DNA from: Pavlovales sp. CCMP2436
Lineage: Eukaryota; Haptophyta; Pavlovophyceae; Pavlovales
Assembly: GCA_026770615.1 (NCBI GenBank)
Contig: MU631503.1
Coordinates: forward strand, 10,074 to 26,161
Direction: 5' to 3'
Length of the DNA stretch: 16,088 bases
Below, one piece after another: positions 1-7,031 of the stretch. Within the stretch, counting starts at the first letter, position 1. The number at the start of each line of letters is the position of its first letter. The notes below the pieces were generated by a model, which was given only the letters and a program-made list of their open reading frames with translations, did not search any database and was not told the origin of the DNA. A program made the translations under genes and the position numbers.

Positions 1-824
1 CGAGCTTTCCTGAGATACTCGGCCTCGAGGGGCTTTGCCCGGCGCGCGACGCCGGGGGGGAGGGCAGCATTATTGTCAGTGTAATAGCTTGGGCAGAATG
101 CGATAGTCTTAACCTTTATTAGCTGCAGCCGGCCCCTCGCTGGGTCGACGCGCACGACGACGCCCGGCGTGATGACGCGGAGTCTGTGCGTCTGGCCGGT
201 CAGCGCTGCCTGCGCCTGTGCGGCTGCGATGGCGGCTGGCGGGAGACCGGATGAGAAGAAGGCGGAGTCCTCTGCGACTGCGTAGCCGCCAACGTCCTTG
301 ATCGCGCTGGCAAGCGTTTGCACGATCGGGTCATGGCGGAACATCGACTCCTGGTTGCCTGTCCATGCTGCGGGGACGGCAATGTCGCCGTATGCGTCGA
401 GGGGGCCTCCGCGCAGAGAGACGTTCAGCTGCTGTCCTTCGAAGGGGGCACATGCAGGGCTTTTGCCGGCGATATAGCGCACGTAGCATTCGCGGAACTC
501 TGCGGGGCACATGTTGGTCTGTTTACCGCCGGGCAAGACAGTGAGGAAAGCACGTGAGTACTCATCAACAGCGCGATAGACAATGGCCTCGCGCGAGCGC
601 GGGCGGGGCATGGCTTCAATCCTGTCGTTCAGGCTTTTGTGCTCCGACTCCTCAGTCTGGGCGGTAATGGCGTGCTGGAGCTTTTGAATGCCGGCGCCCA
701 TAGAGGAGAAGGGTTGCGCAAGGGGGCCTGACGCGGGGGTTAGGCTGCCAGTGGGGGCTACACACGCTTGGAGCTCCGCCCACGCTGCATATGCACCCTC
801 TATATATATATAACGGCTCAGCAT
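1..824 (-). CDS. Retroelement-type protein, C-terminal region (partial, open at left edge)
   Basis: On the minus strand the frame is open for 274 codons from an ATG at 824 to the window edge, with no stop. A TGA lies directly upstream (828-830), so 824 is the maximal start, but the first ~8 residues are encoded by the hairpin repeat, so the true N-terminus was probably elsewhere. Residues 93-115 (FLTVLPG, PAEFREC) and 142-180 (LDAYGD, then FRHDPIVQTLASAIKDVGG) resemble a module seen in RLE-type retroelement C-termini of protists and plants: an FR-x-A block, a Cys-rich knuckle with a D-x-x-GDH-like motif, then RHD before a helix. Here the knuckle cysteines are not visible (LRGGPLDAYGDIAVPAA). 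Family assignment is from pattern memory only. Codon composition is GC-rich and stop-free, which supports real coding, perhaps recent. Alternatives are a host gene of unknown function or a truncated element ORF. Confidence 0.5.
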   Translation of the reverse strand, partial: MLSRYIYIEGAYAAWAELQACVAPTGSLTPASGPLAQPFSSMGAGIQKLQHAITAQTEESEHKSLNDRIEAMPRPRSREAIVYRAVDEYSRAFLTVLPGGKQTNMCPAEFRECYVRYIAGKSPACAPFEGQQLNVSLRGGPLDAYGDIAVPAAWTGNQESMFRHDPIVQTLASAIKDVGGYAVAEDSAFFSSGLPPAAIAAAQAQAALTGQTHRLRVITPGVVVRVDPARGRLQLIKVKTIAFCPSYYTDNNAALPPGVARRAKPLEAEYLRKA

Positions 825-892
825 GGTTCAACAGGTGTTGGTCACTCACTGACCAACACCTGTTGAACCATGCTGAGCCGCTATATATGTAT
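802..892. repeat. Near-perfect 43-bp-arm hairpin (foldback element)
   Basis: Bases 814-844 are perfectly complementary to 850-880 (31 bp) around a 5-nt centre at 845-849. The pairing extends through AT-rich (TA)n ends to 802/892 with two mismatches. Each arm contains a smaller internal palindrome (CAACA-GG-TGTTG). One arm closely matches the 48-bp insertion inside the endonuclease gene at 9348-9395, so this is a repeat family rather than a chance palindrome. I see no target duplication around this copy. It supplies the apparent start codon of the minus-strand ORF to its left. Confidence 0.85.
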
Positions 893-1207
893 GAGACTAC
901 TAGGAATCATAGGATCGGAAACGACAGCCCAATCGCTCGCCTTAAAGTCATTTACCTAGAGACCATGCGCATTGCCCGGCATGCCACGGTTCCGCGCCTC
1001 GCCTTGACACTCGCCTCGCTCTGGGCCCATGGCACTATTATAATTCGTCGCCCCCAAAGCAAGCTCGTCAGACCAGCTTAGCTCGCCGCCTTGCTGCGGG
1101 CGTCACCCGGGCCGGGCCGACAAGGCCACGGCCACAGCAATCCCTCTCGACCGGGCGTCGCCACTTGCCAGTTCGCGGGTCACACATATACAAATACAGT
1201 AGATGCC
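893..1207. other. Spacer without recognisable gene
   Basis: No convincing coding frame, RNA gene or repeat is visible here. The open frames are short, arginine/proline-rich and of the sort GC-rich DNA yields by chance. It separates the hairpin at 802-892 from the inverted-repeat arm starting near 1208. Confidence 0.5.
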
Positions 1208-1352
1208 TATTATTCCGCCCGCGTCTCTCAACGCCGTCGGTTCATAACGACGTCACTCTCGCGAGTGAATCCGCCGTGCCATCAGGTACCTTCAGCTAGG
1301 CGCTGAAGGCCCACCACTGACAAAAAGAAAAGCCTTGAATTGCCGACCGCGC
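1208..1352 (+). repeat. Left arm of a long diverged inverted repeat
   Basis: This stretch aligns with the reverse complement of 12622-12772. The best conserved core (about 1235-1288) reads CGTCGG-Y-TCATAACGACGTCACTC, a 4-nt variable loop, then GAGTGAA-Y-CCGCC. I count about 8 differences in 54 aligned bases. Weaker similarity continues to both sides: TTATTCCG near 1210, and CTGAAGG, CACTGACAA and TTGCCGA up to about 1350. Both arms can form a short CACTC/GAGTG hairpin whose stem is conserved while the loop differs (TCGC here, CAAG in the reverse complement of the other). It lies immediately beyond the 3' end of the retrotransposon and its microsatellite. Confidence 0.75.
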
Positions 1353-1393
1353 CCACGTTCTCATCTAAAGCCACACGCCGTCTCCTCGCCGTC

Positions 1394-1566
1394 GCCTCCG
1401 CAGCCTCCATTGCCGCCGCCGCCACTGCTGCCGCCGCCGCCACTACCGCCGCCGCCGCCGCCGCCGCCTCCGCTGCTGCCGCCGCCTCCTTACCTGCCGA
1501 GACCGCCACGCCGCTGCCGCTGCCGCCGCCGCCGCCGCCGCCGCCGCACCCCCCCCCCCCCCACAC
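1394..1566. repeat. (CCG)n microsatellite grading into a poly-C/CCCACA tract
   Basis: Imperfect CCG/CTG/CCA trinucleotide repeats run for about 160 bp and end in a run of C followed by CACACCCAC. All frames through it translate as poly-Ala, poly-Pro, poly-Arg or poly-Gly, which is why long open frames overlap it. It abuts the 3' end of the minus-strand retrotransposon (stop at 1612-1614), so on that strand the element ends in a GTGTGGG/(CGG)n tail instead of poly(A). Either the element 3' tail is a microsatellite or the element inserted next to one. Confidence 0.9.
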
Positions 1567-1611
1567 CCACATCTCTTGCCTTACACATTTTTCAATTGTA
1601 CTCCCTGCTTA

Positions 1612-2496
1612 TTATGTCCCTTGGACTGGTATTTTGCATGTCGCTTCATCGTGGGTCTTGCTTGCAATTGCATCACAGGATATCACACACACCCTCCTGC
1701 CTCCGCTACGCGATGCCGTGACCAGCTCGGACAGTGTTTTCCTGACCGTCGGGCCGGCCGTCCATCCAGCAATGCTGTATAGAGGGATTATCGGTACTGG
1801 AGGGGCAAGGTCAGCGTGGTATACTGCGATAAATTCCGCGACTTGCCCATTATCCAAGCGTTTGAGGAGTATCACGTCCTTTCCAATGCTCGTGGCAATA
1901 CTGTGGAGCATGTTGTCATGCATCCATGCTGCCTGTCCATCCTCAAAGAAAGGCTGTCTGTACCTTGCTTGCGCTTCTATTGGCCACATATGATGGCGCA
2001 GGTTGTGGTTAAGGTTGCTTCCCATCGAGTCACTTGGGTGATCCTTAGATCTACGCAGCAACAGTTCCTATTGGACTTCCGGCGTGAGTAGAAGAGCATG
2101 ATTGACTGCCGCTGTGCGTAGTGTTATGGCTGCCTCCCAGTTCACCGCTCGCCCTGCGCTTCTTAGCACCGCGTAGGGAAGGCAGTTTCCATCGCCTGCT
2201 ACGCCTACGGGGCTTAGTCTTAGCGTCGCCAGTAACGTTGTGAAATCACCGGCCGGGTTGGTTATCAGGGTAGGTCCAATCCTGAATCCATCACCATCCT
2301 CCTCACCCTCTGTTGGGGTTTGTGGATTCCTTGTGGCCTTTCTTCCTGCTGTGCGTGAACCCGCTGCCTTGGGTGGGTGGGTTGTCCTTGTGTTTGGTGC
2401 CCCCTGTGATACTCCATTGAGACCGCTGGTCCCGGCACCCTGGGGGTGCGGAGTGTGGCCTGGAATTATCTGGGTGACTTGGATTCCTTTCTTCAT
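1612..2496 (-). pseudogene. OTU-like cysteine protease domain of the retrotransposon (frameshifted)
   Basis: Two minus-strand frames form one domain: 2496-2068, then 2061-1612 after a frameshift near 2064. The first has a Pro/Thr-rich linker and then the OTU catalytic signature GVAGDGNCLPYAVLRSAG, with the Asp and nucleophilic Cys of the D-G-N-C motif present. The second continues with an OTU-like W-x-D/E helix and a strand (AWMHDNMLHSIATSIGKDVILL), then IIPLYSIAGW, where the family usually has the catalytic His (HY/HW). I see no His there, so that residue may be lost. OTU enzymes are deubiquitinase-type peptidases; in Dualen-type retrotransposons a cysteine protease sits at this C-terminal position. 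The role in retrotransposition is unknown. Stop codon at 1614-1612. Confidence 0.8.
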
Positions 2497-2747
2497 ATTT
2501 TCTTTATATTGTAGTCATTGATGGCAAGTTTGATAAAATGCAGGCCGTGGTGAGCAGTCGGTTGGTCTCCTGCCTCCACCTGCATTCTATCTAGGACCGC
2601 CATGCGTCTGTCGTGCACTCTGTGGCTGCTCGATATCACCTCTTTCTGGATCAGTCCGTGCTTTATCTGGAAGGGATGGCCTTGGTCATCCTTCCGGCTG
2701 CCTTGGGCGGAGTTTTCTCTGTCTTTATCCATGGTAATTTTTACCTC

Positions 2748-3795
2748 CTAGTCTATCTGCCCTGCATAGTAGTCTGGTCTTGCCAAGACGGCGGTTGCAA
2801 CGGCACGGGCTCCACCTCGGGAGATGTTGCTGTCTGTGGCTTCGTCCACAACTGCCTCGATCGCCTGTTTGAGTGACACTCGTTCGGCTTGTGTCTGGGG
2901 GCATTCCCGGAATAGATGATTCTTGGTGTCATCTTCTGGTCGTCGTACCCCCGCTGCAACGCACAGGGGGCACTTTGTGTACATGCGTTTGAGCTTTCCC
3001 CCAATATTAGCCATGTATAGTAGACTTTCCGAATACTCTGCTGCAATTTCTGCGTTGTATCGTACCACCCCGTATATGCACTTTAGCATGAAACGCGGGA
3101 ATTTCTCAGGCCATGTAGAATAGGAAAGCATGTATTCCGATTCACGTTCCCAGAGTGCGGCTGTGTTCCCTTCAATGCTATTCCAGGTTTGTTGGCCATA
3201 AGTTCTTCAACCAGCTGTCTCCTAATGCATGCTGCCACCGCTTTGCGGAGGTAAGACTCATCCGCTCTTTGGATGTCCCCATCTGGAGTCGTAACCATGT
3301 ATTTTCCTGGGGTGAGGGCTGATTTTTGGAGGTGTTGGCCGTCTGTTTTACCGTGTATAGTGACCTGCTTGGCTTCCAAATCGGCTAAGGCATTGAGCAT
3401 CACGAGGTCATCCATATGTGGGTCCATTCCTTCCATTATCTCCCTAATCCTACCTATGGTTTGTCCGTCTAGCACATACGTGTGGGTCGATTCGCGCCAT
3501 GTGGGCTCAATGCTGACGTGTTGCTTTTCTATTTTCTGGTCCAGGCCATGTGCCGATGTGTGCTCAATTTTGCGGGTGTGGTTTTTACCTAGGGCCTGCT
3601 CAATAAGTGCCAGTGCTGTTGTCATGTGTGGGTTTTGGTTATAGGCGTGAGAGCTCTCAGCGGTCATGCCGTGCGGTCTTCCGCGGCAGTGGGTGTTCGG
3701 GATTTGGTAGTGGGCTTCCTTGTCCCCATTCAGATGGTCCCAGCCGATCTGTAGTTCCGATTCTTTTCCAAGCCATTGTAGAGCGAGAGACAATC
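2748..3795 (-). pseudogene. Retrotransposon RNase H C-terminal half and CCHC zinc motif
   Basis: Downstream (minus sense) of the viral fragment the retrotransposon resumes at about 3795. It starts in the same frame as the viral capsid gene and runs to a stop at 3083. The stretch MDDLVMLNALADLEAKQV matches the last conserved helix of LINE-type RNase H (LN-x-x-AD-x-x-A). It is followed by a region with a SYLRKAV-like segment seen between RNase H and the zinc motif in many protist elements. A one-base frame change near 3182 leads into the 3131-2748 frame (STWPEKFPRFMLKCIYGVV), then CPLCVAAGVRRPEDDTKNHL and FREC, a C-x2-C-x13-H-x4-C zinc-binding motif. A further segment (2732-2493) links this to the OTU domain but shows no recognisable fold. 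The fragment is non-functional because of frameshifts. Confidence 0.7.
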
Positions 3796-3799
3796 CGCT

Positions 3800-4489
3800 A
3801 ATTTCCCCGTTGGCTACGTCCTGCTCCCCGTGAAGCTTGATGTCGCTGACCGTGCATCCAGAGAGAGCCGACGCGGCGTCCACAAAGGTGCCCCAATTGG
3901 TCTGCGTAGCCCACTTGACCTCGAGTTTGATCGAATCCTGAAGCTGGGAGAGTGGGATGGCCTTCATGGCAAGCGTTCCAAGCACGGACATCAAAGAGAG
4001 GGCGACCATGAGAGACCCACCAGCGGCAATCGTCGCGCCATTTCGTGAGTAGTAAGTATCCTTGATGTTTGTCGCAGTGGCCACCGCCTCGGGGAGGAAA
4101 TCGGCCACACCGCGAACCGTCCCTGAGCTACGAAGTGAGTCGAGATCCGTGGTGAAATCCTGGGTCAACGCAAACAGAGCGCCGTACTCGTCGATCGAGC
4201 TAATGTGAACGCTACCGAAGAAGACGTTGATGCTCTGAATAAGGGCATGAGCACCACCGTCAAGCGTCATAGCTCCTGTGTTGTTGTTGATCTGGAAAGA
4301 AAGAACCGTCTGAGATGGATCGAGGTGAAGACCCGGGTTGGAGCATGGGATTGTAAACTCAGCCTTGGAGCCGCCAGTTTGCGGAGCCCCACCACCAGTT
4401 GAAGTCAAATAGTGTCTGATCATCTCCGCGGGCGGAGCGACCGGGCGTGGCTGGTAATTAAAATAGTCGGGGAGAGCCTCGGATGACAT
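3800..4489 (-). pseudogene. PLV major capsid protein, N-terminal ~230 residues (truncated)
   Basis: From the ATG at 4489 the frame encodes a PLV-type double jelly-roll major capsid protein N-terminus. Visible family features: an opening FNYQPRP segment; a beta-rich first barrel; a run of the type LDGGAHALIQSINVFFG followed by ISSIDEYGALFALTQD; and later VALSLMSVLGTLAMKAIPLS and SIKLEVKWA, matching the family pattern of a hydrophobic 'L-S-V-L-G' helix, 'PL', then an LE-containing strand. Full-length PLV capsid proteins are roughly twice as long. Here the viral sequence ends near residue 230 (SDIKLHGEQ, ANGEI), and the same frame continues into retrotransposon RNase H to a stop at 3083, giving a 468-residue chimera. 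The upstream AT-rich stretch (4490-4620) may hold its promoter. Assembly function is lost. Confidence 0.85.
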
Positions 4490-4680
4490 ATCGAAAAAAC
4501 GGGTGGTTATAACATAAGTACCAAGAGATGTTAATTGTGACTGTCAGGAGACTACCTGGATCATCTTCATCCTGGTTTCGCCTTATTTATTTTAGATTTT
4601 TTTGATGTTTTTGTGTGTGTGCATTAACCGCTCTGCGAGTTTGCAGTTCGTTCAAACTGGGTTGTAAGCCCAAGAAGCTC
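4490..4680. other. AT-rich upstream region of the capsid gene
   Basis: This is a non-coding stretch with several A/T runs (for example TTATTTATTTTAGATTTTTT near 4583) directly upstream of the capsid ATG on the minus strand. By position it probably contains the viral promoter. No specific motif can be assigned with confidence. Confidence 0.35.
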
Positions 4681-4935
4681 TTTTGATTGTCCTACGCGTG
4701 AAGCAACGTCACCGGCGCGACCTGCTGCGCGCGAAGCCACGCACCCACGATGATTGCTTCTACGCCGTGCGCATTGGACCCCACGATGATCACCTCGACG
4801 TCGTGCACCGAGGGACCCCGATAATCGCCCCCAACCCGCGACACGGAGGATCGGCGATGATTGCGTTTGCGTTGTTGCATTGTGACACCTCGATGATTGC
4901 GTCGACGTTTTCACATATGGCTCGTTGATGATCAC
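4681..4935. repeat. Degenerate repeats with a (C)GATGAT core
   Basis: Loosely spaced copies of a GATGATTGC/GATGATCAC core recur (near 4750, 4786, 4856, 4893 and 4926), several preceded by a C-rich half (CACGATGATCAC is itself partly palindromic). Open frames on both strands here are short, His/Arg-rich and follow the repeat. This is more likely decayed satellite-type DNA inside the viral fragment than a gene. Confidence 0.5.
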
Positions 4936-4962
4936 GGAGGACTACGATGACCACGCCATGTT

Positions 4963-5162
4963 CCTTAACTGCGATCAGGGGGCGCCAAACTTCTGCGAAA
5001 AACCTGCAGGTGCACTAATTAATCCGCGCGATCTACCGAGACCACCTATGATCCGCCATGATCCTTTAACTGCGATCAGGGGCTGCTAAACTTCTGCGAA
5101 AAACCTGCAGGTGCACTAATTAATCTGCGCGATCCACCAAGACCATCCATGATCCACCATGA
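4963..5162 (+). repeat. Two tandem copies of a ~101-bp unit
   Basis: The segment starting CCTTAACTGCGATCAGG at 4963 recurs at 5063 with about 90% identity. Each unit contains AAACTTCTGCGAAAAACC, the 10-bp palindrome ACCTGCAGGT and CACTAATTAAT, and ends in GATCCRCCATGAT, which then leads into the short-period array to the right. It lies between the capsid gene and the small basic viral ORF. Confidence 0.9.
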
Positions 5163-5345
5163 TCCACCATGATCCACCATGATCCGCCATGATCCACCGC
5201 CCCTCCAACCCTAGTTCCTTCTGCGATCCACCACGATCCACCACGATGCACCACCACGATGCACCACGATCCACCATGCACCACCACGATCCACCATGCA
5301 CCACCACAGTCCACCACGATCCACCTTGCACACCCACAATACAAC
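5138..5345 (+). repeat. GATCCACCAT/CACGATCCAC short-period tandem array
   Basis: A 9-12 bp motif (GATCCACCAT, GATCCACCACG, GATGCACCACC) is repeated about 18 times, interrupted once by a non-repeat stretch near 5197-5222. Both strands translate into strings of Trp/Gly/Ser/Val or His/Pro/Thr that merely mirror the repeat. It is a minisatellite within the viral fragment. Confidence 0.9.
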
Positions 5346-5368
5346 CGTGCACACCCACGCAGAAACTA

Positions 5369-5713
5369 TCAACGACTTACGAGACACCGGCTAAAACACA
5401 AAATACACGCAACACACAGGCACACAGGCAGCTTTGTCGAACAAACGGGAAACAAAAAAGACCTCGTAAGGGAAGACAAAAACGAATTGGTGTACCGTTC
5501 GTGTGTGTGTATCGCGTCCAAACCAGATCTGGCAAGTTTTGCAACACGAGCTCCAATTATAGATCCCTTGTGAAGGTATACACCCGCGGTATTCCCAAAA
5601 CGCTGAACGGCAGGGAGAGCCCGAGCTCCAAATCCTGCAACACGCCCTAGAAACCGTCCAAACTGCATCAAAGATTGCACTCTATAGTGCGATTGCTTCA
5701 GATATTTAATCAT
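5369..5713 (-). CDS. Small basic Gly/Ala-rich protein, PLV minor-capsid-like
   Basis: The ATG at 5713 lies 3 nt after the stop of the preceding viral frame, the compact spacing typical of viral genes. The N-terminal ~70 residues are basic and small-residue-rich (QFGRFLGRVAGFGARALPAV, then GSIIGARVAKLARSGLDAI). They resemble the short, membrane-active or DNA-associated minor virion proteins found beside capsid genes in PLVs and polintons. The C-terminal ~40 residues (Cys/Ser/Leu-rich) do not look viral and run into the repeats, so the original stop has probably been lost by a frameshift near 5490. Similarity is by composition and gene position only, and a specific function cannot be assigned. 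Confidence 0.5.
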   Translation of the reverse strand: MIKYLKQSHYRVQSLMQFGRFLGRVAGFGARALPAVQRFGNTAGVYLHKGSIIGARVAKLARSGLDAIHTHERYTNSFLSSLTRSFLFPVCSTKLPVCLCVACILCFSRCLVSR

Positions 5714-5716
5714 AGC

Positions 5717-5966
5717 CTAGCGCAACTCAACATCGATCACGCAAGACCAGGGTAGACCCTGAGTGTCATAGGGATTCTGATTTTCGTCTAAGAGCTGGAT
5801 TGAGATCGTGGACAAGTTGCGTCTCCTCGCGCTCATGAACGGAGAAGAGTCCGTTTTATAGGTCAGAATATCACCATATGCAACCGATTGAAGTATGCAA
5901 AGAAGAAGGTTCGTAGTGCTTTCTCCTACGGTTTTCAGGCTGTCCATACAGTCGAGCTCAAACGAT
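5717..5966 (-). pseudogene. PLV/polinton structural-type protein, C-terminal part
   Basis: An ATG occurs at 5947, but the coding similarity appears to begin upstream, in frame, at about ESFELDC (5966), so this is the tail of a longer protein cut by the junction with the retrotransposon. The pattern is a short strand, G-rich turn, hydrophobic LLLCILQSVAYGDILTY, then the terminal strand pair ISIQLLDENQNPYDTQGLPW and CVIDVEL. This matches the recurrent ending 'I-x-I-x-L-x-D-E/N ... G-x-x-W-S-x-x-L' of a virion-type protein encoded next to capsid genes in polintons and PLVs. It could be the penton-like or another minor capsid protein. The assignment rests on the C-terminal motif and its place in the viral gene order. 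Confidence 0.55.
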
Positions 5967-5994
5967 TCGCACGGTCGAAGGTGCAGTAGACGAT

Positions 5995-6110
5995 GTGCAC
6001 CTCTTCAGTTGGTGGCTGTGAGTCTTGATTGGTAACCATGTAGGCACATGCTACTGATGCCACGTGTGTGTCGCAAGCACCTTGTGAGATCCGTCTACTG
6101 CCACCTGTAT
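5995..6110 (-). pseudogene. Retrotransposon RNase H, N-terminal half
   Basis: After the thumb ORF stops at 6097-6095, a one-base shift on the minus strand (in an A-run near 6108) gives QVAVDGSHKVLATHTW, where VDGS is the first catalytic Asp motif of RNase H. A second shift near 6050 gives SVACAYMVTNQDSQPPTEEV, which fits the following beta strands. The domain then stops at the junction with viral DNA and resumes near 3795, 2.2 kb away. The two half-domains flanking the viral fragment are the main evidence that virus DNA sits inside the element. Confidence 0.65.
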
Positions 6111-6853
6111 TTTTCGCGGCGTATAAAAGTTGGGGGAAATAGACTGTTTGTTATTGAGTGGCGTGCCTTCAGGAAGGCGTGAGTATATCTGGTTACATAC
6201 CGGTATCTGAGGGGGCCCTCGAGTTTGGTTTTAAGGGCAAGTATGAGCATGTCCCTTACTTCGTCTCGAATATGCTTAGGCAGCCCTTTTAGCATAGCTT
6301 TTGTCTCTGTAGTGAATAGATTCTTTAGTTCTTGGCCATTTTCCAGGCCAGGCACAGGTTTCCCTTCTAGGATGGCTTGCTCCGCAGGTGATGGGTCACT
6401 GAGGTTGGCATCTTGGGTAGTTAACAGGGAACTCGGCGGAGGCTGTTGGGCGCATAGCAGTGTGTCCCCCATCTTGGAATGTGCCAATGTTTCCCATCGT
6501 TCCGTGTATTTACGCAACTCGGGACAGATGTCAATGAGAAATTCCGACCCGAGGTCCGCATAATTTTCTTCTACCCTCCATGGTACTGCCCCAGCTGGGT
6601 GTCTCAGCCCAGCCTCAAGACCTCTGGTTACCACAGGTTGACTCCACTCCTTAGCTCCTTGTCTGTGTCTTTTTAGCAGGTCTGCCGTGATTTCCTCTGT
6701 GAATCCTACTGTGTTGAGTTGGCGTAGCAGGGCTGCTATCTTGATCCCGCCTTCGATTGCTTCAGGGTCTTCGATACCAATTCCTTTTTCCTTGGGGGGG
6801 CCGCAGAGTGCTACTCGGGCAACTAGCGTGTTAATCCCTACTCGCTTCCTCAT
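6095..6853 (-). pseudogene. Retrotransposon post-RT thumb/connection region
   Basis: This 252-codon frame follows the reverse transcriptase. Near its start, NTLVARVALCGPPKEKGIGI and the following EDPEAIEGGIKIAALLRQLN match the 'L-Y-x-P-x-x-x-G-L-G-I-x-x-x-x-x-x-x-x-x-x-I-x-x-L-x-R-x-L' thumb pattern of LINE proteins. The rest is charged and helical with no catalytic motif. It is separated from the RT frame only by the MITE at 6865-7031. Removing that element with one TA joins the frames without loss (TAI-TEP-MRKR), so the ATG at 6853 is an internal Met and not a start. The frame ends at a stop at 6097-6095 created by a one-base shift just before the RNase H motif. Confidence 0.8.
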
Positions 6854-6864
6854 GGGTTCTGTTA

Positions 6865-7031
6865 CAGGGGATCGCAGGCAATAAGAACGACGCTTTTCGA
6901 GGCTGAGGCTGAGTTTCTTAGCAAATTACATACAAACAATTGTTAAATTGTAGATAAAATTACTACTGACGGGCAAAAAAACGAGGCTCAGTTTCTTAAC
7001 ACGACGGTTACTTATTGCCCGCGATCCCCTG
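6865..7031. mobile_element. 167-bp MITE with 21-bp TIRs and TA target duplication
   Basis: CAGGGGATCGC-A/G-GGCAATAAG at 6865-6885 is repeated in inverted orientation at 7011-7031 with one mismatch, and a TA flanks each end (6863-6864, 7032-7033). The TA duplication and CAG-starting ends suggest a Tc1/mariner/pogo-type mobiliser, but other superfamilies are possible. The interior is AT-rich and non-coding. It also holds a direct subterminal repeat (CGAGGCT...CAGTTTCTTA at about 6897 and 6982). Deleting 169 bp restores the retrotransposon frame exactly, which confirms both element boundaries. Confidence 0.93.

Larger units (their letters stand above)
3800..5990 (-). mobile_element. Polinton-like virus (PLV) fragment nested in the retrotransposon
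   Basis: Three virus-type reading frames on the minus strand (5966-5717, 5713-5369, 4489-3800) sit between the two halves of one retrotransposon RNase H domain. The first viral frame has lost its N-terminus and the capsid gene its C-terminus exactly at the two junctions (about 5966-5995 and 3790-3830), so this is an internal fragment of a virus and not a whole integrated genome. I found no convincing target-site duplication or viral terminal repeat at the junctions. PLVs infect algae and protists and can integrate as proviruses. The interior 4490-5368 is repeat-rich. Boundaries are good to roughly 30 bp. Confidence 0.75.

Noticed and set aside
1282..1993. Long poly-Ala/Pro/Arg/Gly open frames on both strands, the longest ~217 codons
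   Set aside because: They arise from the (CCG)n microsatellite and then run antisense through the OTU domain; no domain or composition of a real protein.
4624..4935. His/Arg-rich open frames on both strands
   Set aside because: They follow degenerate GATGAT repeats, have no recognisable features, and are mutually antisense.
5138..5345. Possible CRISPR-like array
   Set aside because: The motif is 9-12 bp with no unique spacers, no cas genes, and a eukaryotic context.
5116..5358. Trp/Gly/Ser/Val-rich frame resembling a repeat protein (GGSWWIMVDHGG)
   Set aside because: Pure translation of the GATCCACCAT minisatellite; the opposite strand is equally open.
3790..5995. Target-site duplication at the two virus/retrotransposon junctions
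   Set aside because: Only chance matches of about 5 bp (GTTGG) were found, not adjacent to the likely breakpoints.
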